Positions 21,813 to 30,964 of a stretch of 35,736 bases of DNA are shown here, piece by piece (position 1 is the first letter of the stretch; each line of letters starts with the position of its first letter). The notes beneath the pieces were generated by a model that did no database searches, was not told the origin of the DNA, and saw only the letters and a program-made list of their open reading frames with translations. The position numbers were made by a program, and so were the translations under genes. The DNA comes from Syntrophomonas sp. (GTDB lineage: Bacteria; Bacillota; Syntrophomonadia; Syntrophomonadales; Syntrophomonadaceae), in NCBI GenBank assembly GCA_003558625.1, contig PWPP01000118.1, forward strand, positions 1-35,736. The letters run 5' to 3'.

Positions 21813-22562
21813 ATGCGCATAGCAAAATATCTGGCTCATGCCGGGGTTGCATCACGGCGTGCAGCGGAAAACCTAATTATTCAGGGTAGGGTTAAAATAA
21901 ACGGGCAAGTGGTAACTGAACTGGGAGCCAGGATCAATGAAAAGCAGGATCGTATAGAAGTAAATGGCCAGATGGTAGCCTTGGAACCCAAAATATATGT
22001 ATTGCTCTACAAGCCCGCAAATTATCTATCCTCTGTGAAAGATCCATATTACCGGTCCACGGTACTAGACTTATTAAAAAATATTTCGGTCAGAATTTAT
22101 CCGGTGGGTCGTTTAGACTATGACACAGAGGGTTTGCTATTATTGACCAATGATGGTGAGTTTACCAATTTAATGCTTCATCCGCGATATAAAATCCGCA
22201 AGAAGTATGAAGTATGGGTAAAAGGATCTTTGGAGCGGGAGAAGTTAGGGCAATTAAAAAAAGGGGTTGTACTGGAAGAGGGTTTAACCAGTGCCGACCG
22301 GGTGGATGTTATAAGGCAGGAAAAGGATCGGACGTTGGTGGAAATCACGATACACGAAGGGAGGAAGAGGCAAGTAAAACGAATGATGCAAGCCCTGGGG
22401 AAACCGGTTTTGCATCTAAAAAGAACCGGATTTGCCTTTTTGACCTTGCAGGGATTAAAAGCTGGTGAGTACCGAGAATTAGTTGATTATGAAGTTGCGG
22501 AACTAATCCGTCTGGCCCGGGGAGAAATAGAACATAACCAGGAAAGAATAAACAGAAGGTAG
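21813..22562 (+). CDS. rluB: S4-domain pseudouridine synthase (RluB/RsuA type)
   Basis: MRIAKYLAHAGVASRRAAENLIIQGRVKINGQVV, YPVGRLDYDTEGLLLLTNDG, EGRKRQVKRMMQALGKPVLHLKR. Confidence 0.92.
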   Translation: MRIAKYLAHAGVASRRAAENLIIQGRVKINGQVVTELGARINEKQDRIEVNGQMVALEPKIYVLLYKPANYLSSVKDPYYRSTVLDLLKNISVRIYPVGRLDYDTEGLLLLTNDGEFTNLMLHPRYKIRKKYEVWVKGSLEREKLGQLKKGVVLEEGLTSADRVDVIRQEKDRTLVEITIHEGRKRQVKRMMQALGKPVLHLKRTGFAFLTLQGLKAGEYRELVDYEVAELIRLARGEIEHNQERINRR

Positions 22563-22654
22563 GGAACGGTACATTTTTTGATATATTTCCTCTTATTGTC
22601 TAAATGACCTTATTTTTTGGACAAATTTAAGGTAATATAAGGAAAATGATATGA

Positions 22655-23140
22655 ATGGTATTCAAGAACCCAAAGGTTATATTTTTGCGGGAAGGGGTTG
22701 AAGTTTTGGCCCGGTTAAGGATTAAAGTTCGATTGGATTATATGAGCCATGGCAAGACGGGAAAGTTTGGTTTTGGGGGTAAACATGTTGAACAGGCAGC
22801 TGATGAGATCAGACAGCAAAAAGTCACCATGCTTCGAAATGTGCCTTTACAGGCTATACATATTGAGGATATAGATATGAGCCAGGAGATCTATACCGTT
22901 TTTGATGACATAAAAAACAAGCCCGTTGCATATGCACCGGTCATGATAACGTTTCTATCCGATAGCATTGAAGAGACGTTGAAATTTTTTATGCAGGAAG
23001 AGTTTAGGACGGTAGAAATCCTGGAGCCGGAGGAATTTACCTTAAAAAAAGTAGAAATGGAGAAGCTGTTTTTTAAGATTGGCGAAGAGCTGAAAAATTA
23101 TAAAGAATATCTTGAGAAAAAAAACGAGAACTGGAAATAG
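22655..23140 (+). CDS. Hypothetical protein, 161 aa
   Basis: Open frame with plausible composition, followed by a terminator; no family recognised. Confidence 0.6.
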   Translation: MVFKNPKVIFLREGVEVLARLRIKVRLDYMSHGKTGKFGFGGKHVEQAADEIRQQKVTMLRNVPLQAIHIEDIDMSQEIYTVFDDIKNKPVAYAPVMITFLSDSIEETLKFFMQEEFRTVEILEPEEFTLKKVEMEKLFFKIGEELKNYKEYLEKKNENWK

Positions 23141-23218
23141 TAAGCTTGCCAGCAATCGGGTTGCATTGGAAGGGCCTAGAGATACGTCCATGGCTTCAAC
23201 TATGTATTATTTAATGGG

Positions 23219-23243
23219 AAGGGAGGGAAATCCTCCCTTTTTT
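23219..23243 (+). terminator. Rho-independent terminator after the 161-aa hypothetical gene
   Basis: aagggagg-gaaat-cctcccttttttat. Confidence 0.88.
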
Positions 23244-23317
23244 ATGCCCCAAAAACCATATTTGCTGCGAAATAAAGGGAATTTAAGCGCTTTATTCATA
23301 AAAATGCATTTTTATTA

Positions 23318-23369
23318 TTGCTTTTCCCTTTATTCTGGTCTATCTTATTACTCAGTGAATAATAAGATA
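23318..23369 (+). promoter_or_regulatory. Candidate promoter/operator for the ATPase-korDABC operon
   Basis: TTGCTT (23318-23323), 17-nt spacer, TATCTT (23341-23346); perfect 10-bp inverted repeat TATCTTATTA-ctcagtgaa-TAATAAGATA at 23341-23369 overlaps the -10/start region. Confidence 0.5.
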
Positions 23370-23385
23370 TGAAAGGGTAAAGAAA

Positions 23386-24045
23386 TTGGGTAAAATTACA
23401 ATATTTTCTGGTGGTTTTGGCAGTGGCAAATCGGAAATAGCTCTAAATTATGCATTAGCAAAGCATACTCATGATCATCAGGTAATTTTAGCTGATTTGG
23501 ATTTTGTTAACCCTTTTTTTGTATCCCGGGATCTTAAAGACAGCCTGTTGCAAAAGGGGATAAAACTTCTATCACCAGAAGGTGATCTTTTTTTTGGCGA
23601 TGTTCCTCAGATCCCCCCCCACATGATTTCCTATTTAAAACAGGATATGAACATGGTCCTTGATATTGCCGGTGATGAAGTGGGCGCTTTAGTTTTAGGC
23701 TATCTAAGCCAGGATGTAAAGAACCGGGATTATGAATTCCTGCTGGTTTTAAATCCCTACAGGCCCTTTGCCCGGGAACTAAACGATGTTCTAAACCTAA
23801 AAAACAAGCTGGAAAAAGCCAGCCGGCTTCATTTTACGGGTATAGTCAGCAATCCCAATTTGGTTGAGGAAACCACGGAAGAAATTATTGCAAAGGGGCA
23901 CCGGAGAGTGGTGGATTACGCCACTGCTTTGGATTTACCCCTGCGTTTTTTAACGGTAGAAGAAAAGTTTTTCGCAGCATTCTCCCCCGAATATAAAAGC
24001 ATATTAAAAAAAATCACGTTATATTTGCGGCCTCATTGGCTTTAG
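23386..24045 (+). CDS. P-loop nucleotide-binding protein linked to the 2-oxoacid:ferredoxin oxidoreductase operon (TTG start)
   Basis: Walker A-like GGFGSGKSEIALNYA, VILADLDFVNPFFVSRDL, LDIAGDEVGALVLG (SIMIBI-like). Confidence 0.75.
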   Translation: MGKITIFSGGFGSGKSEIALNYALAKHTHDHQVILADLDFVNPFFVSRDLKDSLLQKGIKLLSPEGDLFFGDVPQIPPHMISYLKQDMNMVLDIAGDEVGALVLGYLSQDVKNRDYEFLLVLNPYRPFARELNDVLNLKNKLEKASRLHFTGIVSNPNLVEETTEEIIAKGHRRVVDYATALDLPLRFLTVEEKFFAAFSPEYKSILKKITLYLRPHWL

Positions 24046-24069
24046 CAATTTGACAAGGGAGGAACAAAA

Positions 24070-24285
24070 ATGGCCCAAGGGTATCTAGAATTTGATGTTG
24101 CAAGATGCAAAGCCTGTGAGCTGTGTGTTTATTTTTGTCCCCGTGAAGCACTGGGCATGGATAAACATCGCCTAAATATTTTGGGGTTTAATCCCGTAAC
24201 CCTTATTAAGGCTGAAATGTGCAATGGATGCGGGATATGTGCCATGATGTGTCCAGATTCAGTGATAACAGTATTAAAGGAGTAA
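24070..24285 (+). CDS. korD: 2-oxoacid:ferredoxin oxidoreductase, 4Fe-4S delta subunit
   Basis: Two CxxCxxCxxxC-type clusters: CKACELCVYFCP and CNGCGICAMMCP. Confidence 0.9.
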   Translation: MAQGYLEFDVARCKACELCVYFCPREALGMDKHRLNILGFNPVTLIKAEMCNGCGICAMMCPDSVITVLKE

Positions 24286-24289
24286 TGGT

Positions 24290-25345
24290 ATGAAGAAGGT
24301 ACTTATGAAAGGAAACGAGGCTTTAGCCCAAGGGGCCATAGATGGCGGATGTCGGTCATATTTTGGTTATCCCATCACACCTTCAAGTGAAATAGCCGAA
24401 TACATGGCACGCAAATTACCACTGCTTGGAGGGGTGTTTTTACAGGCTGAAAGCGAACTGGCAGCTATAAATATGGTGTATGGGGCAGCTGCAACCGGAG
24501 CCAGGGTTATGACTGCAACATCTGGACCCGGCATGAGTCTCAAACAAGAAGGAATTTCTTTTCTGGCCGAAGCGGAACTGCCTTGTCTGTTAGTGAACAT
24601 ATCCCGGGGGGGACCCGGATTGGGGGGGATTCAGCCGGCTCAGTCTGATTACTTCCAGGCAACCCGGGGCGGGGGACATGGAGACTATCATATTATGGTT
24701 CTCGCTCCCAATAATGTCCAGGAAATGATGGATTTTGCCATTGAAGGGTTTGCCCTGGCCGATCACTACCGCATTCCTGTTATGATAATGGCTGAAGGAA
24801 CGCTGGGGCAGATGATGGAACCCGTCATCCAGAGGGAAAGTGTGCCTCTGTTAACCGATAAACCCTGGGCAACCGATGGTTGCAAAAACAGGAAACCCAA
24901 TATAATTAACACATTGCACCTCTCACCCGATGTCTTGGAGCAAAGAAATATGATCTTATCTGATAAATATCAGGAAATAAAAAGAAGCGAAAAAAAAGCG
25001 GAAACCTTTATGATTGAAGATGCGGATTACATTGTTGTCGCCTTTGGCCTGCTTTCCCGGGTGGCCAAAAAAGCGATAATGGAGTTGCGCCAGCAAGGAA
25101 TGAAAATGGGCCTGATCAGACCGATTACTTTATGGCCCTTTCCTGATGAGGTTATTCATCAAGCGGCCCCGCAGGTGAAAAAATTTATTTCTATTGAGAT
25201 TAGCATGGGACAAATGATAGAAGATGTCCGTTTAGCTGTTAATGGCATGGCACCCGTAGAATTCATGGGACGAATCGGGTCTGTACCCAGTCCCCAGGAA
25301 ATTACCCGCCGGCTGGCCCAGATGGTGGAAGGAGAGATAAAATAA
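24290..25345 (+). CDS. korA: 2-oxoacid:ferredoxin oxidoreductase alpha subunit
   Basis: [94 protein letters not shown]. Confidence 0.93.
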   Translation: MKKVLMKGNEALAQGAIDGGCRSYFGYPITPSSEIAEYMARKLPLLGGVFLQAESELAAINMVYGAAATGARVMTATSGPGMSLKQEGISFLAEAELPCLLVNISRGGPGLGGIQPAQSDYFQATRGGGHGDYHIMVLAPNNVQEMMDFAIEGFALADHYRIPVMIMAEGTLGQMMEPVIQRESVPLLTDKPWATDGCKNRKPNIINTLHLSPDVLEQRNMILSDKYQEIKRSEKKAETFMIEDADYIVVAFGLLSRVAKKAIMELRQQGMKMGLIRPITLWPFPDEVIHQAAPQVKKFISIEISMGQMIEDVRLAVNGMAPVEFMGRIGSVPSPQEITRRLAQMVEGEIK

Positions 25346-25349
25346 TATT

Positions 25350-26093
25350 ATGAAAGTCGTTGCGAAAAAGCCAGAAAGCCTGACGGAGGCCAAATACCAT
25401 TACTGTCCCGGATGTACCCACGGCATCATCCACCGCTTAATTGCCGAGGTTATGGATGAATTGCAGATCAGAGAAGAAACTATCGGTATTTGTCCTGTGG
25501 GTTGTGCTGTTTTAGCATACAATTATTTTAATTGCGATATGCTGGAAGCGGCTCATGGTAGGGCGCCGGCGGTGGCTACCGGTATAAAAAGGTTATTGCC
25601 CCAGAACACGGTTTTTACTTACCAGGGAGATGGAGATCTGGCTTCCATTGGATTAGGTGAAATTATGCATGCATCCATCCGGGGCGAATTAATCACGGTG
25701 TTTTTTGTGAATAATGCCATATATGGCATGACCGGTGGACAGATGGCTCCTACTACATTATTGGGTCAGGTAACGACTACTTCTCCTTACGGCCGCAAAA
25801 AAGAGGATTCGGGGTACCCTGTCAAAATGGCTGAAATATTGGCTTTGAATCAAGGTTCAGCCTATATTAGCCGGGTTTCCCTGCATAATCCGGCTAATGT
25901 CATAAAAGCAAAAAAAGCGATTAAAAAAGCTCTTGAAACGCAAAAGAACAGGGAAGGTTTTTCGATGGTTGAGATTTTATCAACTTGTCCCACCAACTGG
26001 GGCATGAATCCTTTAGAAGCGCTAAAATGGTTGGAGCAAGAAATGATTCCCTATTATCCTCTGGGTGATTTCGTGAGCAAGAAGGAGGCGTAA
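25350..26093 (+). CDS. korB: 2-oxoacid:ferredoxin oxidoreductase beta subunit (TPP-binding)
   Basis: [66 protein letters not shown]. Confidence 0.93.
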   Translation: MKVVAKKPESLTEAKYHYCPGCTHGIIHRLIAEVMDELQIREETIGICPVGCAVLAYNYFNCDMLEAAHGRAPAVATGIKRLLPQNTVFTYQGDGDLASIGLGEIMHASIRGELITVFFVNNAIYGMTGGQMAPTTLLGQVTTTSPYGRKKEDSGYPVKMAEILALNQGSAYISRVSLHNPANVIKAKKAIKKALETQKNREGFSMVEILSTCPTNWGMNPLEALKWLEQEMIPYYPLGDFVSKKEA

Positions 26094-26101
26094 AAGCGAC
26101 G

Positions 26102-26647
26102 GTGGAAAAACAGGTATTATTTGCTGGCTTTGGCGGCCAGGGTGTTTTATCAATGGGGAATTTTTTAACCCACGTGGCTTTGAATTCAGGCAAGGAAGTA
26201 GCTTTTGTTCCATCCTATGGAGCAGAAATGCGTGGAGGAACTGCCAATTGTCTGGTTACCATTTCAGACGAAGAAATAAGCTCCCCATTAACCGATAGTC
26301 CTGCCATGGCAGTGATCATGAATCGTCCCTCGCTGGATAAATTCGAAGGAAAAATAATGTCCCGGGGTACATTGGTGATCAACTCCTCTCTGGTAGACCG
26401 GAAACCGGCCAGAGAGGATTTGTTGATCTATGAACTAGAAGTAAACAAGTTGTTGGAAGGTTTAGACAATGAGCGCTCGGGCAACATGGTATTGCTGGGG
26501 GCTTATATAGAAAAAACAGGTATCGTAGATATTGATAAAGCCCTGGAGAACTTCTCCCAGATATTTCATGGTAAATCAGACGAATTTATTAAGTCAAATC
26601 GCAAAGCTTTTTTAGCGGGTATAGAATATGCAAGGCGGCACTGGTAG
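26102..26647 (+). CDS. korC: 2-oxoacid:ferredoxin oxidoreductase gamma subunit (GTG start)
   Basis: VLFAGFGGQGVLSMGNFLTHVALNSGKEVAFVPSYGAEMRGGTANCLVTIS. Confidence 0.92.
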   Translation: MEKQVLFAGFGGQGVLSMGNFLTHVALNSGKEVAFVPSYGAEMRGGTANCLVTISDEEISSPLTDSPAMAVIMNRPSLDKFEGKIMSRGTLVINSSLVDRKPAREDLLIYELEVNKLLEGLDNERSGNMVLLGAYIEKTGIVDIDKALENFSQIFHGKSDEFIKSNRKAFLAGIEYARRHW

Positions 26648-26853
26648 TTAATCGGGTGAGGTAATCTTGCCCCCAGATGCCGGAGAGGGTCTGGCCCTGC
26701 CTGCACCCCTGGAATTCTTTAATGAACAAAGGGCGTACTATTTTCAGCGTAGCTGTTGGCCCAGAAAATCTGCAAGCTGAAAGGCAATATTTGCCTGGGA
26801 GAACATAGCCACTACCGAAAACACCAACAAGTCTTATATGAAAGATAAGGGAA

Positions 26854-27615
26854 GTGAGTGCCATGGACCAGGAACGGATCCGAACCATTCTCCGGGAGGT
26901 AAAAAACCAGGACCTGGATGTCGAAGCAGCTTACGTTAAATTGAAGAATCTGCCCTTTGAAAATTTGGGCTTTGCCTGTTTAGACCATCACCGGGAAATG
27001 AGAAAAAACATGCCTGAAGTTGTATATTGTCCCGGTAAAGAACTGGAGCAACTGGTGGCAATATTTCAGGCCATGATGCATAGCAGCCAGACGGTTATTG
27101 GAACCAAAGCAGATATCATGGTTTTCAGACAGCTCCGGGATAAAATCCCTGAGCTCCGATACCATGACCGGGCTCGTATCATTTACTGGCAGGAAAAAAA
27201 ACCGGCAACCCTGGGCCAGGTAGCCTTGTTGACTGCCGGCACTTCCGATATTCCCATCGCTGAAGAAGCGGCTGTGTGCCTGGAATTGATGGGCGTTCAG
27301 GTACAGAGGGTTTTTGATGTTGGTGTTGCCGGGATCCACCGCTTATTCGATAAAATCGGGGTTATTAACGAAGCCCAGGTTGTGATTGTGGTAGCAGGAA
27401 TGGAGGGAGCTCTACCCAGTGTTGTAGCGGGGTTAACCCGCCGCCCGGTGATTGCCGTTCCCACCAGTGTTGGCTACGGGGCCAGTTTCCATGGGATGGC
27501 AGCCTTACTGGCAATGCTTAATTCCTGTGCCGGAGGTATAGGGGTAGTGAATATAGATAACGGTTATGGCGCTGCTGCGCTGTCATTTGCCATTCTTAAC
27601 AGCATCAAGGCCTAA
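26854..27615 (+). CDS. larB: Nickel-pincer cofactor biosynthesis protein LarB (GTG 26854 or ATG 26863)
   Basis: HREMRKNMPEVVYCPGKELEQLVAIF, LLTAGTSDIPIAEEAAVCLELMG, FDVGVAGIHRL, VVAGMEGALPSVVAGLTRRPVIAVPTSVGYGASFHGMAALLAMLNSCAGGIGVVNIDNGYGAA. Confidence 0.93.
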   Translation: MSAMDQERIRTILREVKNQDLDVEAAYVKLKNLPFENLGFACLDHHREMRKNMPEVVYCPGKELEQLVAIFQAMMHSSQTVIGTKADIMVFRQLRDKIPELRYHDRARIIYWQEKKPATLGQVALLTAGTSDIPIAEEAAVCLELMGVQVQRVFDVGVAGIHRLFDKIGVINEAQVVIVVAGMEGALPSVVAGLTRRPVIAVPTSVGYGASFHGMAALLAMLNSCAGGIGVVNIDNGYGAAALSFAILNSIKA

Positions 27616-27778
27616 ATTCTCATTTGAAGGCAGAACCATTCCTAAAACAATGATGTCAACAAAGAAAAAGTGAATAGAAACATGAAGCTGCGAATTTGCC
27701 CTCCAGTTACCAGGTTATGGTTTTCAATGACCAATATGTAGTAAAATGAATAAAAAAGCAGAAGGCGGTAAGAAAAAC

Positions 27779-28195
27779 ATGGAAGTGGGGAGCAAATTAG
27801 TAGCGACGGCTGCCATCCAGGTAGCCCTGACTACAAGCAGGCAGGAAGAAAATCAACTCAAGAAAGATAAATATGATAAGTATAAAATAAAAGTCGTAGC
27901 TGTAGACTATGGCGGGGAATTTATTAATTCCGTTGCTAAAATTGTAGAGCGGGCGGTGGTGGCTTCAAAAAGAGAGGGTGTTATTAAAGATACACATTCT
28001 GATGAAGGAGCCGTGGCTGGAGCAGCCAGGGAAGCTGTTACCCAAATAATGCCAAAAGCATTAGGTTTGAATGTAGGCGGAAAAATTGGGATTGCCCGTT
28101 ATAAGGATCATATCAGTGTAGCTATTTTTATGGGAATAGGCCTGCTGCATTTAGATGAGGTAGCAATCGGACTGGGGCATCGGGCGGTAACTTAA
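27779..28195 (+). CDS. HutP-family protein (open frame extends to 27746)
   Basis: ASKREGVIKDTHSDEGAVAGAAREAVTQI...KDHISVAIFMGIGLLHLDEVAIGLGHRAV resembles the HutP fold. Confidence 0.72.
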   Translation: MEVGSKLVATAAIQVALTTSRQEENQLKKDKYDKYKIKVVAVDYGGEFINSVAKIVERAVVASKREGVIKDTHSDEGAVAGAAREAVTQIMPKALGLNVGGKIGIARYKDHISVAIFMGIGLLHLDEVAIGLGHRAVT

Positions 28196-28228
28196 GCAAA
28201 ATGCTACAAAGAAAGGCTGGATTGCAGG

Positions 28229-28597
28229 ATGGTAGTTAGGGGAATTAGAGGAGCCACAACGGTAGTTGAAGATAAAGCCGATGAAGTTTTGATCGCAACC
28301 CGTGAATTGTTGTTGGCAATGCAAAAAGAGAATAATTTTGCCCGGCAAGATATTGCCAGCATACTCTTTACCGTAACCAAGGACATAAGGTCGGTATTTC
28401 CGGCGGAAGCTGCCCGTGCTATGGGATGGGACCTGGTGCCTTTACTATGTTTTCAGGAAATAGAAGTGCCGGGCGCCCTGCCCCTTTGTATTCGGGTGAT
28501 GTTGCATGTAAATACGGACAAGTCTCAGGAAGAGATTACGCATATTTATTTAAAAAAGGCCCAGGCTTTACGACAGGACTTAATCCATAAGAAGTGA
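28229..28597 (+). CDS. aroH: Chorismate mutase, AroH class
   Basis: VRGIRGATTVVEDKADEVLIATRELLLAMQKEN, SILFTVTKDIRSVFPAEAARAMGWDLVPLLCFQEIEVPGALPLCIRVMLHVNT. Confidence 0.95.
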   Translation: MVVRGIRGATTVVEDKADEVLIATRELLLAMQKENNFARQDIASILFTVTKDIRSVFPAEAARAMGWDLVPLLCFQEIEVPGALPLCIRVMLHVNTDKSQEEITHIYLKKAQALRQDLIHKK

Positions 28598-28606
28598 TAG
28601 GATTTT

Positions 28607-29020
28607 CTACTCTCCCATTATTTTTATAACCAGCCGTTTTCTCCTGCGTCCGTCAAATTCGGCATAAAATATTTCCTGCCAGGGACCCAGATCTAAATCC
28701 CCGTTGGTAACAGGGATCACAACCTGGTGGTGGACCAAGATGTTTTTTAAATGGGCATCCCCGTTATCTTCTCCGGTTTGATGATGTTTGTATTCTGCTC
28801 CCAGGGGAGCCAACCTCTCCAACAGCTGGTCTAGATCCGACATAAAGCCTGATTCATGATCATTTACAAATACTCCTGCTGTAATATGCATGGCGCTGAC
28901 CAGAACCATACCATCCCGGATTTTAGTCTTATGCAATTCGGTTCTCACTTGATCGGTAATACGAATATATTCCCGTCTCTTGGTGGTGTTAAACCACAGG
29001 TATTCCGTGTGAAACTTCAT
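28607..29020 (-). CDS. YjbQ/UPF0047 family (secondary thiamine-phosphate synthase-like)
   Basis: [36 protein letters not shown]...[50 protein letters not shown]. Confidence 0.92.
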   Translation of the reverse strand: MKFHTEYLWFNTTKRREYIRITDQVRTELHKTKIRDGMVLVSAMHITAGVFVNDHESGFMSDLDQLLERLAPLGAEYKHHQTGEDNGDAHLKNILVHHQVVIPVTNGDLDLGPWQEIFYAEFDGRRRKRLVIKIMGE

Positions 29021-29892
29021 TTTAATCCCTCCTGGCAGCTGATTTGATATAAATCTGTTCTTCTGTGTTTCAGCAGGGGGAGTTCCTGCCGAATTTTTTC
29101 CAAATAACCCAAATCGATTTCGGTTTCTATCAGGGCTTCACTTTCCCCGGCTTCAGCCAGAATTCTACCCCAGGGATCTATAACCAGAGAATGTCCCCAG
29201 GCCTGGTAACTGGCTTCGGTGTTTCTGGCGGCTGATGCTGCCATGATATAACACTGGTTGTCTACTGCCCGGCAGCGCATCAAAAGTTCCCAATGCAAGG
29301 GACCGGTGGTAAGATTAAAAGAAGCAGGGATTATTAACACCTGGGCGCCCTTTAAGGTTGCCAAACGGATAAGCTCAGGAAATCGGATATCATAACAGAT
29401 CACGGTGGCCAGGGAAACACCTGCCAGGGTAAAAACATTTATCTGGTTACCGGCGCTTAATGTATCTGACTCTTTGAAGGTAATTTGACCGGGAATATCG
29501 ATATCGAAGAGATGAATTTTCCGGTAATGATTGATCAGCTGACCCTTATTATTAAAGGTGTAGCTGGTGTTATAAATATTGCCGGCAGCATCTTTTTCCG
29601 GAATAGAACCGCCCACGATGGCCAGATTTAATTCCCGGGCCATGGCAGCTAAAAATTCAGTGGTTTTACCGGGATAGGGCTCTGCATAATCCGGGAAATG
29701 TCTGGCCTCATAAGGACAATTAAACATTTCCGGCAGTATGGCCAGTGAGGCCTTCCGGGATGCCGCTTCCTGCAGCATCTCTTGCGCCCGGGTGAGATTT
29801 GTATCCTTTTTAGCCCCTACCTTCATCTGACATAATACTATTTTTAGGGGATGCATGATTGGTGCCAACTCCTTTACCTTTTTTTTGATCAA
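29017..29892 (-). CDS. Carbon-nitrogen hydrolase (nitrilase superfamily, Nit2/omega-amidase-like); start may be 29856
   Basis: Catalytic triad context: LPEMFNCPY (E), [11 protein letters not shown] (K), [13 protein letters not shown] (C). 4-nt overlap with yjbQ. Confidence 0.93.
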   Translation of the reverse strand: MIKKKVKELAPIMHPLKIVLCQMKVGAKKDTNLTRAQEMLQEAASRKASLAILPEMFNCPYEARHFPDYAEPYPGKTTEFLAAMARELNLAIVGGSIPEKDAAGNIYNTSYTFNNKGQLINHYRKIHLFDIDIPGQITFKESDTLSAGNQINVFTLAGVSLATVICYDIRFPELIRLATLKGAQVLIIPASFNLTTGPLHWELLMRCRAVDNQCYIMAASAARNTEASYQAWGHSLVIDPWGRILAEAGESEALIETEIDLGYLEKIRQELPLLKHRRTDLYQISCQEGLK

Positions 29893-30095
29893 AAAAATCA
29901 GAGAGTAGATGTGAAATGATTATGTAAAATATAACACAAAAAAAGCAACGGGGCACATGGCCGGATTTTTTTAAAATATGTCATAATACGTTTATGCACA
30001 GTGACAGAAAGATGCCATAGCAGTCAGCTTTTGGTCAGGCTTTAAGCATAGTCAAGCTGAAGATACAAGTGACGGGATTTTTTCTGCTTCACGAA

Positions 30096-30540
30096 GATGT
30101 TCTGCAGGCAGGCAGCAGGAATATGCAGAATTATCCACTGCTGGAAGCGTTGGAAAAACAGGACAAGCCGGTTCTTCTTAAAAGAGGACTCAGCGACTAT
30201 AGAAGAATGGCTGCTGGCTGCTGAATATATCATGTATGGAGGCAGCAAAAAGATTATCTTGTGCGAGAGGGGTATCAGGACCTTTGAACCCTATACCCGG
30301 GATACATTTGACATCAGCGCGATACCGCTTATCAAGGAGTTATCCCACCTGCCTGTGATCGCAGACACCAGCTATGCCACCGGAAAATCACCATTGGTCC
30401 CTCCGGTGGCCCGGGCTGCCATAGCTGCAGGAGCAGATGGTCTCATAGTAAAAGTACATCCGAATCCTTCCCGGGCCCTTTCGGATGGCCCGCAATCATT
30501 AACCCCGGACAGATTTTACCGGTTGTACCGTGAGATTTAG
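30096..30540 (+). pseudogene. Decayed 3-deoxy-7-phosphoheptulonate synthase (aroF-like), N-terminal half missing, frameshifted
   Basis: [33 protein letters not shown] in the 30096 frame; frame break at about 30195; then [39 protein letters not shown]...ALSDGPQSL in the 30097 frame. Parallels the intact aroF at 34731. Confidence 0.85.
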
Positions 30541-30619
30541 GACCTGTCCCGCCTTTACCAAAAACAGATCAAGTAAGGGCAACATTCTGATCATGCCTTT
30601 AGCAATTGAGGATCATATC

Positions 30620-30964
30620 TTATTCCTGTGGCAATGCACATAACAAGTGGGCGATCCCTACCACTTTATCTATACCGATAACGAAACAAATACCGGTAGC
30701 CGGTTTATTCATGTCGCATTGATTGACGATGCTGTCTATAACCAGATCGGTTATTTCTTTGGGCACAATGGTCAACACGATTTCCTTTTCCGGTTCTATG
30801 GCGATACCCAATAGTTTTTTCTGTTCATGGATGCCTGTTCCCCGGCCATGAAGGATGGTTGCACCCTCAGCTCCGGCTTTTTTGGTCGTTTTTACAATCT
30901 TATCCGCCCATCCTTTCTTAACCACGGTAATAATCAGATCATGCGAATCCTTTAGGACCATCAT
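30620..30964 (-). CDS. PII-like (P-II family nitrogen regulator-like) signalling protein
   Basis: LIITVVKKGWADKIVKTTKKAGAEGATILHGRGTG ... PATGICFVIGIDKVVGI; 4-nt overlap with the upstream DUF1538 gene. Confidence 0.85.
   Translation of the reverse strand: MMVLKDSHDLIITVVKKGWADKIVKTTKKAGAEGATILHGRGTGIHEQKKLLGIAIEPEKEIVLTIVPKEITDLVIDSIVNQCDMNKPATGICFVIGIDKVVGIAHLLCALPQE

Noticed and set aside
23112-23372. 86-aa plus-strand ORF after the 161-aa hypothetical protein
   Set aside because: Spans the terminator and the promoter/operator palindrome; low-complexity; no support.
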